From: Prosapia bicincta
Lineage: Eukaryota; Arthropoda; Insecta; Hemiptera; Cercopidae
Assembly (NCBI GenBank): GCA_036971475.1
Contig: JBAIZL010000067.1
Location: forward strand, 25,001 to 89,000
Direction: 5' to 3'
Length of the DNA stretch: 64,000 bases
Every line of letters begins with the position of its first letter. Positions within the stretch are counted from its first letter, which is position 1. The translations under genes were made by a program, and so were the position numbers. Under the pieces are notes generated by a model. The model made no database searches, was not told where the DNA came from, and worked only from the letters and a program-made list of their open reading frames with translations. Positions 35,879 to 49,732 of the stretch are shown in pieces.

Positions 35879-38800
35879 AATTTTGAATTGGATCAGCATT
35901 GAGGAATAATAAAATAGTATTTAAAAATTGCGAATTGAATCAGCATTGAGGAATAATAGAACAGTATTTAAAAATTTTGAATTGAATCAGCATTGAGCAA
36001 TAATAAAACAGTATTTAAAAATTTCGAATTGAATCAGCATTGAGGAATAATAAAACAGTATTTAAAAATTGCGAATTGAATCAGCATTGAGGAATAATAA
36101 AACAGTATTTAAAAATTTTGAATTGGATCAGCATTGAGGAATAATAAAATAGTATTTAAAAATTGCGAATTGAATCAGCATTGAGGAATAATAAAACAGT
36201 ATTTAAAAATTTTGAATTGAATCAGCATTGAGGAATAATAAAACAGTATTTAAAAATTGCGAATTGAATCAGCATTGAGGAATAATAAAACAGTATTTAA
36301 AAATTGCGAATTGAATCAGCATTGAGGAATAATAAAACAGTATTTAAAAATTGCGAATTGAATCAGCATTGAGGAATAATAAAATAGTATTTAAAAATTG
36401 CGAATTGAATCAGCATTGAGGAATAATAAAACAGTATTTAAAAATTTTGAATTGAAACAGCATTGAGGAATAATAAAACAGTATTTAAAAATTGCGAATT
36501 GAATCAGCATTGAGGAATAATAAAACAGTATTTAAAAATTGCGAATTGAATCAGCATTGAGGAATAATAAAACAGTATTTAAAAATTTCGAATTGAATCA
36601 GCATTGAGGAATAATAAAACAGTATTTAAAAATTGCGAATTGAATCAGCATTGAGGAATAATAAAACAGTATTTAAAAATTTTGAATTGAATCAGCATTG
36701 AGGAATAATAAAACAGTATTTAAAAATTGCGAATTGAATCAGCATTGAGGAATAATAAAACAGTATTTAAAAATTGCGAATTGAATCAGCATTGAGGAAT
36801 AATAAAACAGTATTTAAAAATTGCGAATTGAATCAGCATTGAGGAATAATAAAACAGTATTTAAAAATTGCGAATTGAATCAGCATTGAGGAATAATAAA
36901 ACAGTATTTAAAAATTGCGAATTGAATCAGCATTGAGGAATAATAAAACAGTATTTAAAAATTTTGAATTGAATCAGCATTGAGGAATAATAAAACAGTA
37001 TTTAAAAATTTCGAATTGAATCAGCATTGAGGAATAATAAAACAGTATTTAAAAATTGCGAATTGAATCAGCATTGAGGAATAATAAAACAGTATTTAAA
37101 AATTTTGAATTGAATCAGCATTGAGGAATAATAAAACAGTATTTAAAAATTGCGAATTGAATCAGCATTGAGGAATAATAAAACAGTATTTAAAAATTGC
37201 GAATTGAATCAGCATTGAGGAATAATAAAACAGTATTTAAAAATTGCGAATTGAATCAGCATTGAGGAATAATAAAATAGTATTTAAAAATTGCGAATTG
37301 AATCAGCATTGAGGAATAATAAAACAGTATTTAAAAATTTTGAATTGAATCAGCATTGAGGAATAATAAAATAGTATTTAAAAATTGCGAATTGAATCAG
37401 CATTGAGGAATAATAAAACAGTATTTAAAAATTTTGAATTGAATCAGCATTGAGGAATAATAAAACAGTATTTAAAAATTGCGAATTGAATCAGCATTGA
37501 GGAATAATAAAACAGTATTTAAAAATTGCAAATTGAATCAGCATTGAGGAATAATAAAACAGTATTTAAAAATTTCGAATTGAATCAGCATTGAGGAATA
37601 ATAAAACAGTATTTAAAAATTGCGAATTGAATCAGCATTGAGGAATAATAAAACAGTATTTAAAAATTTTGAATTGAATCAGCATTGAGGAATAATAAAA
37701 CAGTATTTAAAAATTGCGAATTGAATCAGCATTGAGGAATAATAAAACAGTATTTAAAAATTGCGAATTGAATCAGCATTGAGGAATAATAAAACAGTAT
37801 TTAAAAATTTTGAATTGAATCAGCATTGAGGAATAATAAAACAGTATTTAAAAATTGCGAATTGAATCAGCATTGAGGAATAATAAAACAGTATTTAAAA
37901 ATTGCGAATTGAATCAGCATTGAGGAATAATAAAACAGTATTTAAAAATTGCGAATTGAATCAGCATTGAGGAATAATAAAATAGTATTTAAAAATTGCG
38001 AATTGAATCAGCATTGAGGAATAATAAAACAGTATTTAAAAATTTTGAATTGAATCAGCATTGAGGAATAATAAAACAGTATTTAAAAATTGCGAATTGA
38101 ATCAGCATTGAGGAATAATAAAACAGTATTTAAAAATTGCGAATTGAATCAGCATTGAGGAATAATAAAACAGTATTTAAAAATTTCGAATTGAATCAGC
38201 ATTGAGGAATAATAAAACAGTATTTAAAAATTGCGAATTGAATCAGCATTGAGGAATAATAAAATAGTATTTAAAAATTGCGAATTGAATCAGCATTGAG
38301 GAATAATAAAACAGTATTTAAAAATTTTGAATTGAAACAGCATTGAGGAATAATAAAACAGTATTTAAAAATTGCGAATTGAATCAGCATTGAGGAATAA
38401 TAAAACAGTATTTAAAAATTGCGAATTGAATCAGCATTGAGGAATAATAAAACAGTATTTAAAAATTTCGAATTGAATCAGCATTGAGGAATAATAAAAC
38501 AGTATTTAAAAATTGCGAATTGAATCAGCATTGAGGAATAATAAAACAGTATTTAAAAATTTTGAATTGAATCAGCATTGAGGAATAATAAAACAGTATT
38601 TAAAAATTGCGAATTGAATCAGCATTGAGGAATAATAAAACAGTATTTAAAAATTGCGAATTGAATCAGCATTGAGGAATAATAAAACAGTATTTAAAAA
38701 TTTTGAATTGAATCAGCATTGAGGAATAATAAAACAGTATTTAAAAATTGCGAATTGAATCAGCATTGAGGAATAATAAAACAGTATTTAAAAATTGCGA

Positions 38801-40320
38801 ATTGAATCAGCATTGAGGAATAATAAAACAGTATTTAAAAATTTTGAATTGAATCAGCATTGAGGAATAATAAAACAGTATTTAAAAATTTCGAATTGAA
38901 TCAGCATTGAGGAATAATAAAACAGTATTTAAAAATTGCGAATTGAATCAGCATTGAGGAATAATAAAACAGTATTTAAAAATTTTGAATTGAATCAGCA
39001 TTGAGGAATAATAAAACAGTATTTAAAAATTGCGAATTGAATCAGCATTGAGGAATAATAAAACAGTATTTAAAAATTGCGAATTGAATCAGCATTGAGG
39101 AATAATAAAACAGTATTTAAAAATTGCGAATTGAATCAGCATTGAGGAATAATAAAATAGTATTTAAAAATTGCGAATTGAATCAGCATTGAGGAATAAT
39201 AAAACAGTATTTAAAAATTTTGAATTGAATCAGCATTGAGGAATAATAAAATAGTATTTAAAAATTGCGAATTGAATCAGCATTGAGGAATAATAAAACA
39301 GTATTTAAAAATTTTGAATTGAATCAGCATTGAGGAATAATAAAACAGTATTTAAAAATTGCGAATTGAATCAGCATTGAGGAATAATAAAACAGTATTT
39401 AAAAATTGCAAATTGAATCAGCATTGAGGAATAATAAAACAGTATTTAAAAATTTCGAATTGAATCAGCATTGAGGAATAATAAAACAGTATTTAAAAAT
39501 TGCGAATTGAATCAGCATTGAGGAATAATAAAACAGTATTTAAAAATTTTGATTTGAATCAGCATTGAGGAATAATAAAACAGTATTTAAAAATTGCGAA
39601 TTGAATCAGCATTGAGGAATAATAAAACAGTATTTAAAAATTGCGAATTGAATCAGCATTGAGGAATAATAAAACAGTATTTAAAAATTTTGAATTGAAT
39701 CAGCATTGAGGAATAATAAAACAGTATTTAAAAATTGCGAATTGAATCAGCATTGAGGAATAATAAAACAGTATTTAAAAATTGCGAATTGAATCAGCAT
39801 TGAGGAATAATAAAACAGTATTTAAAAATTGCGAATTGAATCAGCATTGAGGAATAATAAAATAGTATTTAAAAATTGCGAATTGAATCAGCATTGAGGA
39901 ATAATAAAACAGTATTTAAAAATTTTGAATTGAATCAGCATTGAGGAATAATAAAACAGTATTTAAAAATTGCGAATTGAATCAGCATTGAGGAATAATA
40001 AAACAGTATTTAAAAATTGCGAATTGAATCAGCATTGAGGAATAATAAAACAGTATTTAAAAATTTCGAATTGAATCAGCATTGAGGAATAATAAAACAG
40101 TATTTAAAAATTGCGAATTGAATCAGCATTGAGGAATAATAAAACAGTATTTAAAAATTTTGAATTGGATCAGCATTGAGGAATAATAAAATAGTATTTA
40201 AAAATTGCGAATTGAATCAGCATTGAGGAATAATAAAACAGTATTTAAAAATTTTGAATTGAATCAGCATTGAGCAATAATAAAACAGTATTTAAAAATT
40301 TCGAATTGAATCAGCATTGA
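35879..40320. repeat. Satellite array, about 94 copies of a 47-bp monomer
   Basis: The monomer contains AATTGAATCAGCATTGAGGA followed by ATAATAAAACAGTATTTAAA. Variation is confined to a few sites: GC, TT or TC before GAATTG; CAG or TAG before TATTT; rare GGATCAG and GAAACAG. No length change is seen: identical marker variants 4277 bp apart (35884 and 40161) are exactly 91 monomers apart. Rare markers also recur at exactly 1880 bp, that is 40 monomers (36451/38331, 36381/38261, 37271/39151, 37371/39251, 37530/39410, 37981/39861), giving a higher-order period. The first and last few monomers share the same variants. Confidence 0.97.
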
Positions 40321-41939
40321 GAACCGAAAATAGAAGTAGTTAGCAAAAGTAATCGTTTCACTCAGCAATCCAAACTCGGGGCCTAATTATCCCACATCGC
40401 CACCCGTGCTAGGAGGATTCTTGTTTTTAACTTCTAATATATTCATTTCTTTCCATGCTCATAACGTCATTGTAGTAACATTAATTATAGGAGGATAATC
40501 TCTCATGATAAAAACACGTTTGAAATATATATAAATGGTATTTATAGTTAACATTATTATAATTATTTTGTACTTATAAGTTAACACCTTTATAGTTTTA
40601 TATAAGATAACGTTTCAAAATAAATGAGAATTAGTCAAACACTACGATCCGTCAATTAACATTGAATATATATGGGTTATATTGAATTACGGTAACTAAA
40701 AGTAAATTAATTTCCCTAAAGGTTCACTTATACCACATAAACTCTTATTCCAAATTTATTTCTTCTATAATATTATAACTTAAAAACAATAAAAGCGTTT
40801 CTTTTCCCTCTGATTGTTTGCTTTGTAACTAAAATATTCCTAACGTAGGAATGTACATAAACGTATTGTTTTTTCAAGGGTATTTTATGTAAATTGCCTT
40901 AAATTCATCATAAGTTGTTACGATATTATGGTTTTAGCTAACGTTTAAGAACAACAATCAATGTACGTTAGTGAAAATACAAAAATACATATATACCATG
41001 CCCCTATTGCAAACAAACGTAACCCGCTGAAAGGGTAACAAAACGTTTTTTTATTGTTCATGTTGTACAACATTAATATCACAATATTGTATTAATTTGA
41101 ATCAAAGTGTAATATTTTTTTAAACTTGTTATATTACACTTATATTTTGAAATGAGAATGAAATATTTTACTTTCTGGAATTTAAATTAAAACAAGAATG
41201 CAAACGATACATAATAATTTTAATTAAATTCGTTGCTGGAGTATGTCCAGCTACAACGATATTAAAATTAACGGAGGGGAAGTGTATTAAAGGTTATAAA
41301 AATAATGCCACATTTCCATTTCAAGTTGGGCCACAATTATTTTTTAAATTATTCGAATTAGGCATATTATTTTCATGGTTCTGAGGAACTAGATCTTAAA
41401 AAGTAGTTTTGCATGTATAATAATCATGAAATACTTGGGTAACGGAATATGATTCATAAAACAAAGAATAATATGAATATAAAGCAATATATTCATAACT
41501 CATCAAGAAAGAACCACACTGCTAGTTTTTCTTCGACAATAAAATAGAAGAATCGAGATCATGCCCTAAAGACGTACAACACATGAATGACACAAAATTA
41601 GCAAAGTTGAAAGGTCTTAGAAAATTATTGTTATTTAATAATTATGTAAATAATAAACTAGGTGTTTTATTTGATTCGTAATCCAGCTACGACAGATAAT
41701 TAATTTTTCATTTTTTGTCGTAGCTAATTTTTCCTTATTTATAGCCCTCCTTCATTTCAGATTGCATTCAAGAGCGTTTTTTTATCATGGAGTTGCAAGG
41801 CTGCATTTAATATTTCAACAAGGCTTTATGAAATGGCGTCGCTTCGTCTCTCGCCGCAGCCATTCTTCCGTTTATATTGTTTTAGATTGCTCACTGAAGT
41901 GGTGATCGCTTTCAAGGGGATATATATCCCAAGGTACAA

Positions 41940-44680
41940 TTAACTAAAAGCTTTACTAAAACCAATTTATGATTCACTATTACTATCCTACCATACTTAT
42001 AACGAAACTGTAAAGAGTGGAAAAAAAATAGATTTCTCATCAGAAACAGTGTAAAGTGATTTAATTCTCTAAATTAAAAACTCACAATAATTTTCATTTA
42101 CGTGTGAAATCACTGTAGGATAGTAAATTCTTACAATTCTACAGTACAAAAAATTTTAGTTATAGTCTTTTGTTTTAACCCTTTGAAAAATTCTCTCATT
42201 TTAAATATGTGTATATATTCTAGGTTTATTCCTGTCACCATGTAAATAAATTATCTACCCGGTGCTCCCACCTTCGATCCGTCAGTCAATGTTTTCAATT
42301 CAATTTCTTTTTTATTTAAATTGAAATACTTTTTACATGTATACACGTAACAGTATACATGTATAAATGTATGAGATTTTATGATTAATCCCTTGCAAAT
42401 TTCTTAGTGGCGTTCCATACTTTATAATATACACTCAGATCTGTCTAAACTTAGCCAATATTTCCACCCGAACGAATCCGTAACCGAGTCCAAGTAACGA
42501 ATGCAATACGGTCAGAGAGCGAGTTTGTGAAACTCATCGTACGTTACAATAAATAGGAATAACTAGATATGTTAGGTATTTAAACTATCACAACTTTGTT
42601 GAGAGGTTACCATTTCCCAACCTGATATAAAACTCGAAAATGGCGCGATAACAAATTATCAATACATTGAATACATATAGGAGGTATTTACAGAAAAATA
42701 CATTTGTCAGAATGTAGAACTATATTTATTTATTTAGAAGAGCTGCCATTCTCTTTTATTTGTAAATTATTAAATGCAACTTAGGTGGGAGAGTGATTTC
42801 CGTGGTCAGCACTTATAAAGGGAGTTTGAAGAATGTTGGTGGAAGTAAGTGTAAATAAATGGATAGCAATTCTTAGCACAAATCAAACATTTAGATATTG
42901 ATAGAGAAAGAATTAGAAGTGTCTGTAGGAAGTATAGGCGTTAGAAACGAGCGAAAATATTATAAATTATATAGTTAAAAAGAGGTTTATTTAAAACACT
43001 GCATTTTATCCAAAATCTAATCACGTTTTAAAACCTAATGTTTCAATGTTAAATAGCATTTGAAATTTGTTCAGCAGACGTGATAAATGACTCTACTTTT
43101 AGCTGAAGTTAAGGTACGAGAGTTTAATTGCATGAGGAATCTTTCTCTTCTTGTTTTTCCGATAGTTTCGTATAATATTGTATAATTTAAACATAACATT
43201 AAGGTATCGTTTGTAGATATATAAACAGTTATCTCTTTAATTTTAAATATAAAAATCATCCTTGTAAGATTTCATCTAAACAAAAAATATTTATTCTAAA
43301 ATAGCACGAAAGTAATAAAAATATATTTTTCACTCGCGTTCCAATCGTTTCAATGACAAATTCATGATCATCAGTTTACTACAAGCTCCAAGTACATAAT
43401 ACAGTTTGATAGTTATAGATCCTTCATCTGTGAGTGTATTTATCCCACTGAGAACCCTCAATGACGTCAGTGATATACGTTGCAACAATTTAATATATTT
43501 AATGTAATTTTGTTTGTTTTATTATTATAAAATTGAATGTCCAACCACCTGAAATGATTTTTTTCTAATAACGGTTGGTACACACTACAACGGAAAAAAT
43601 TAAGTTTTTGTGAGTGTTGGGGCAGCAGTCTTTAAAGAAATACATGCTATGCAATTCCGCACTTCAGCACTCGTAGATTGGATCCTAGTATTGAGAAATT
43701 TTGCAACACAGTGCCAACACATAATACATCATCGATCACGTGACGAATAACCTAACGCCCTACTTACAAATAAGTATAGTTCATATCTGGATTGCTATAT
43801 CTACTATAAGAAATTTGTAAAAGGTAACCTATAAAAGGGTCACCTTAGGATAGAGTAACTGAATTTATTTTAAAAAACGAATCTGTAAAATTAGCAACAG
43901 TGGCACGTTGGAAATGTTTGGATATCAAGACCAAATTCCTGGGAAGTTCTTTGGAATATTTTGTATTTCGAAAAACACTTTCATATGATTGGAACTAATT
44001 AAATTTGTATATTTTATACTAATAATATTTTGTACTTAGCAATAGAGGCCTTGTGTGTACAGTTTTTTTTAACTCATTAAATATATAAGCTTTTATAAAA
44101 CAGAAATTAACTATATGTTAATATTTAGAAGAAAGGCTATGTCTTTATCTAATCACTTATTTCATTTGTGTTTGAGTTTGCAATGCAAACTAGATGTTTA
44201 AAGTACTAGTCCTGTGTATAAGCCAAATACAGTTAAGAATATTATGTTTAGGCACGTACAATAAATTTATATTTTTTGAAAAAATGGTTTTTATGGTTTT
44301 AACGATTAAAGAATTAGTCTACAATTTAAAAACCTTGGAAATTTAATCGAAGAATATTTACCGAAGTTATGTTTTATTTATTTTTATTTGTTTAATTCTT
44401 ATATCAAGGTAATGCATTATGACAGTAAATGCATTTACAGGAAAAATAATAAAATCGTATTTATAGCACATTTTAGGATATAAAACCGTTATATGAATGC
44501 AATAGAAACGTTTGTACGTTACATACCTTAATTTAAAAAAAACAGATTGAGGATGTCGCTGGTAGTTCTTTAAGGTCCTCCATACGTATATGTAATATGT
44601 GCCTTCTAGCGTATATGTAATAAACATACCTGTTTATTGGAGCAATATATTTTCCACTCTTGGATGTATTTTGTTCCACG
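41940..44680. other. No gene recognised
   Basis: AT-rich. At about 43365-43400, minus strand, CTGATGAT...GAAA resembles a hammerhead core, but stems I and III do not form. A CpG-richer patch at 42440-42550 and another at 43600-43750 have no readable protein. Confidence 0.4.
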
Positions 44681-47125
44681 AAAACATTAAATATTTCAGC
44701 TTTATCTTAAAAATTATACAAAACTCATTCTCACTACAAAACTATCCTCTTTTGTCAGTTTGTCTGTCACTGTACAATGACAATGTAAATGAGAAGCTAT
44801 TGATATTTATTTTTATCCTGTAGAACGTAGAAATAACTCCAAACAAATGCATTTCCTATTGTAGTTTCTACCAATGTTTTGGTATAATTTACCACAGACT
44901 GTAGCCAGGTGTAAGGATGCAATGCCGTAGTTTCGTTATTACATTTTTGTAGTACTGCTTACTATTGTCCAGTTTGTGTAATTTTTAAAAATATCCATGG
45001 AGGTGATATCTATATAGTATAGATGTATTTAGGCTCCTAAATTTCTACATACATGTTCATATTCCGTTTTTGATAAAAATATTACCGTCAATCATAATTT
45101 TTTTACAAATTTAAATATAAAAAGATCAATGGAACTTCATTGTTTTATGGTTTTTACAGTTTTAATGCTTGCAATCTCACTAGTTATCAAAATAGAAATC
45201 TGAAAGAAAATTTAAATATTTTCGCCTTTGGCTCTCTTGCAATTTTGATGAAAAATATATTACTTTTGGCAACTGTAATGAATGATGAAAACGAGAGTCA
45301 TGCATAAGAGAAATACAAAATCAAAAGTATATAAGCCTTACTAAAGAAATTACATTGCTACTTGTAAACAAAAATGGAAACTATTCTGAATTTTTTGGAA
45401 TAAACTAATTGAAATGAATAATTATGTATAAAGTATATATAAATATTTATATCGATAGATAGAGTGGATCGGTAGATGAATTTTGTTATCGTTAAAGTTA
45501 TAACGATTTGTGTTAATATAAATAATTAAGTTTTTATCAATACAAAGACATGCAGCAATTAGAAATAATCAGGTTTTAAATTACCATAGTTTCTTAGAGA
45601 CACTTTTGCTAAAAGTTAAAGTTGAAGATTACAAAAATGAAGTGATCATTTAATCTAAAACTTTAAACTGAAGAACATTTAGAGACTTTGTAAGTGTTTA
45701 TCAACGTAATTATTTAAATAAAGTGTTGATACACTTAGGCAGAGTTCCCGTACGCACGAAATGATTAAAAACAACAGTTTTAAATCTAAAGATAGTTATG
45801 TAGTTCGTGATGAAGTGGAAAATGGGTTCATGACAAAGACGAGTTTTTGATAGAAATATCCTTTTTTTCCTAAGAAGTGTAACCTATTAATATCTTTAAC
45901 CTAAAATGTCCTCACCTAAAACTTTTGACTTGAACTTTTCTATAACGGCTACGTTGGATAATTGTTTATGGTTATATTACTGTGACATACAGAAAATAGT
46001 GAAAATTTTTATGTTTCCGCTAAGACATTATTTAGCAAGAAACTAAAATATCTGCTTGCATTACGATAAATTCGGTATCTCGAGCCTATAAAATTCGACA
46101 AGCAACAATATCGTAGGTCATGGTAGGAGTTAGGTTAGACATTTACCTAAATGCAATATCTTGACATTTACCGGCTAAAGTACGAATGCACCATAACTTA
46201 CAGAGCCTTAACAGTTCTTATAAAGATAGGTTCGGAAATGCATGGTTAATATATTGCGGTAAAACGGAATACATTGGAGTGAAAAATTTATTGCGAGTAA
46301 GCTCAACTTCAAAACAAAATTAACTGCGATAACCAGAACTCGGCTGGAAAATTGCGCTATTTTGTAAAGGGCGATAAAACATTTTTTTTTGTATAATATT
46401 ACTAATATTCTAGAGTATGTTTAAGGAATCAATTCATAAAATAATTAAAGTGCCTTGACCTGAAAAAAATTTAAAATATAATAATATTTAAATATAAATA
46501 TTTGATTAATACACTAATACTGAACACACTAATATAGAAAACGAATAATAAAAATATTAGTTGACAAATAAAAAGGGACTATTTAATATGTTGTTAGTAT
46601 AACAACTGTTTAACAAATCAAATAACATCCATATTTGAGTAGTTATTATTTACATTGTATTAAAAATAAAGAACTTTTTAAACGTCTAGTTTTCTGGTAA
46701 CTAGCCATCGGTAATTCTAGATAGTTTGCAAATGGTGTCAGGTAAGTTATAGTATAACTATTTTAGTTTAAAACGCCTATTTAAAATACAAAAAATATTT
46801 ATTTTCTTAAATTAATTATTAGTTTACAATACATAAACCTGTAACAAATTAAGAAAACATGCAATGCATGCTAAACAATTTTTGAAGTTCAACAAAATAA
46901 AGTTTAATAAAATATAACTGATGAATTGTGGAATTTAGATCAGCTGTGAATATACAAAATATTTGTTACAATACAAGGAAACGATGACAAAAGCTTTTCA
47001 CTTGTTCATAATTTATATCTATAAAATCGTATAATATTTTAAAAGACTAAATATTTCAAAACAACCTTTATAATTACTCAAAACGTTGAATGTAATTCAT
47101 AAGGCAAACTTTAGTTACTTAGCTG

Positions 47126-47362
<237 letters not shown>

Positions 47363-47434
<72 letters not shown>
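47363..47434. repeat. (TA)n microsatellite
   Basis: About 72 bp of uninterrupted TA on the other side of the solo PLE-A end. Confidence 0.95.
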
Positions 47435-47437
<3 letters not shown>

Positions 47438-48250
47438 CGGTTGTTGAATTATGTGAATTATTGAATCAAATCAGGATATAGTTATTTTAATTTATAATGA
47501 TCACTTCCTAATAACATTGATATGTGTTCCGTACATATTCAAACCGAATAATGTGAGAAATTTCTGTTTGAATCGGACAGTAACTGTAGTTAGGATAAGT
47601 CGCTGTTATGTACGCGAATGTTTATTTGGAGACCATGAAGAATTACTATACAATAATTGAAACACAAATGAGTAAGAAGAAATCAAAGAGCTAAACTATG
47701 CTAACAGCAGATGATTGTTTTTATTTAAAAGCAAACACTGTTGTGAACTTTTTTTTAAAGTGCAAGATCGTGTTACACTAATAAATCCCCATCAAAGGGA
47801 AACCTTGTAATAAAATTTGCACCTTTATACTTGGGTAGTTTTTCTCTCTGCCTGTTTTATTTCTCTAAAACTCGACTATTAATTATGGGATTTAATGGCT
47901 CTGCAAAACTGCTTATGAATTTTATAGCAGTTTCCTCTATTTTTGTTACGAAGTTATTATTATTTAGTAGCTGAAGTTTGTTTATATTTTTAGGATATCT
48001 TGGATGGTGTTAGTAAAGTAAGCTTCAGGCTATTTTTAAAATGATCTAGCCAATATTTCAAATTTTTATATAGCATTTAAGTATTGCCTTCCAAGACTTT
48101 GTGGCAATCGTATGTAACTTGTTATAGCCTAAACCTGCTATAATTATCTGGTTTGTGTTTTATTTTAGACTTTCCTTTTCTCTAGTTGGTTCTTAATTTT
48201 GTCATGAGAAATAGTTATATTTAAATTTGTTATGAAACAAAAGTTAATGG

Positions 48251-49233
48251 TTCTGTAAAATCTTTGAAAATATAAAATTTATACAAATAACTAGCTATAT
48301 GAAGCCTTGTGCCAAGCATATAAATCCGCGTTATTCATAAATTCATTTTTAAATTCATATTCAACCATATCCAAGTAGTAGACACCTGCAACCGTGTAAC
48401 ACTAACTTTAGGTCAATGCGAGTGTGTGTTGGCTACGGCAGTCCCCAATTCCGGTCTCATTTCATTAAATCTAATCCAGAATACGTTTTGTGAACATGAG
48501 TATATAGAGCCGATAGGGAAGGTTTGGATGTGGCCTTCAGTACGTCCTCAGAATTATTACACCACAGTTATTTGTATGTGTTGTTGTCTAAATTACATTC
48601 ACGAGCGTTATCTCTTGTTTAATATGTTACCAGATGGTAACAATCTGCGACTCTCATGTTTTCAGTCTCTGCTTCATCCTTTGTATCGAGGCCGCACCAT
48701 TCCCATTTATATATACGAAATTAGTAAGAAATTGATGCTAGTTAAATTAAACATTAGATTAATTTACTTAAGTTTTATTTCAAATATTTATAAATTGTAA
48801 AATTATATTCAACTCTCCAGCCGATAATGCAGCTATCCAGAAAAAGCATAGTGTAGGTAAAAACATGTTACACACACACACACACACTCACACACATACA
48901 GTAGTTCGGATGTAGCTCTCAGATGTAATGACAGTCTACCTGCTGAACGCCTATTTGGAGACGAACTCCTTTCTTATACCCTGGCCTTCTACGTCAAACC
49001 AAGTTTTAAAAACCTATAGTCTAGTATTACGAAACTTGTTTAGATGTGGTGAAATATTACATTAAAACACTCGAAGGACTTAGAAAATCATTTAAATATT
49101 AAAAAAATAACTGACCGTGCAGTAGTTAATTCATGTGGAGGGGATGATTTCATTTCGTCCTAAATTGTTTTGTTGACTATTGATCAATTGGAACAATAAC
49201 CTCCTTCTTAAATTACGAATTAATTAAAAACAC
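48251..49233. other. Start of the interruption of copy d, no gene recognised
   Basis: Here the similarity to copies b and c stops. A 124-codon open frame at 48426-48800 (plus) is the longest non-repetitive frame in this part, but I recognise no domain and it lacks a supported start context. A short CA tract lies at 48871-48897. Confidence 0.4.
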
Positions 49234-49234
49234 T

Positions 49235-49310
<76 letters not shown>

Positions 49311-49367
49311 GTGTGAGTGAGTGTGTGTTGTGTGAGTGAGTGTGTGTTGTGTGAGTGAGTGTGTGTT

Positions 49368-49400
<33 letters not shown>

Positions 49401-49456
49401 TTGTGTGAGTGAGTGTGTGTTGTGTGAGTGTGTGTGTGTGTGTGTATGTGTGTGTA

Positions 49457-49524
<68 letters not shown>

Positions 49525-49732
49525 GTGTGTGTGTGTGTGTGTGTGTTGTGTGAGTGAGTGTGTGTTATGTGAGTGTGTGTGTGTGTGTATGTGAGTGTGT
49601 GCGTGTGTGTATGTGTGTATATGTGTGTGTGATGTGTGTGTGTGTGTGTGTGTTGTGTGTGTGTGTGTTGTGTGTGTGTGTGTGTGTGTGTGTGTTGTGT
49701 GTGTCAGTGTGAGTGTGTGTGTGTTGCGGCGG
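49234..49732. repeat. 500-bp GT-rich compound satellite
   Basis: Almost pure GT with regular interruptions. At about 49309-49375 a 19-bp unit (TGTGTGTTGTGTGAGTGAG) repeats nearly four times, and recurs at about 49400 and 49545. Open frames on both strands (His-Thr or Cys-Val runs) are artefacts. Confidence 0.95.

Noticed and set aside
35879..40320. CRISPR-like array
   Set aside because: There are no unique spacers; the 47-bp monomers are contiguous, and the genome is eukaryotic.
43365..43400. CTGATGAT...GAAA hammerhead-like core on the minus strand
   Set aside because: Stem II is imperfect and neither stem I nor stem III can be formed, unlike the accepted copies.
48426..48800. 124-codon open frame
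   Set aside because: No recognisable domain or codon pattern; kept only as a note on the interruption region.
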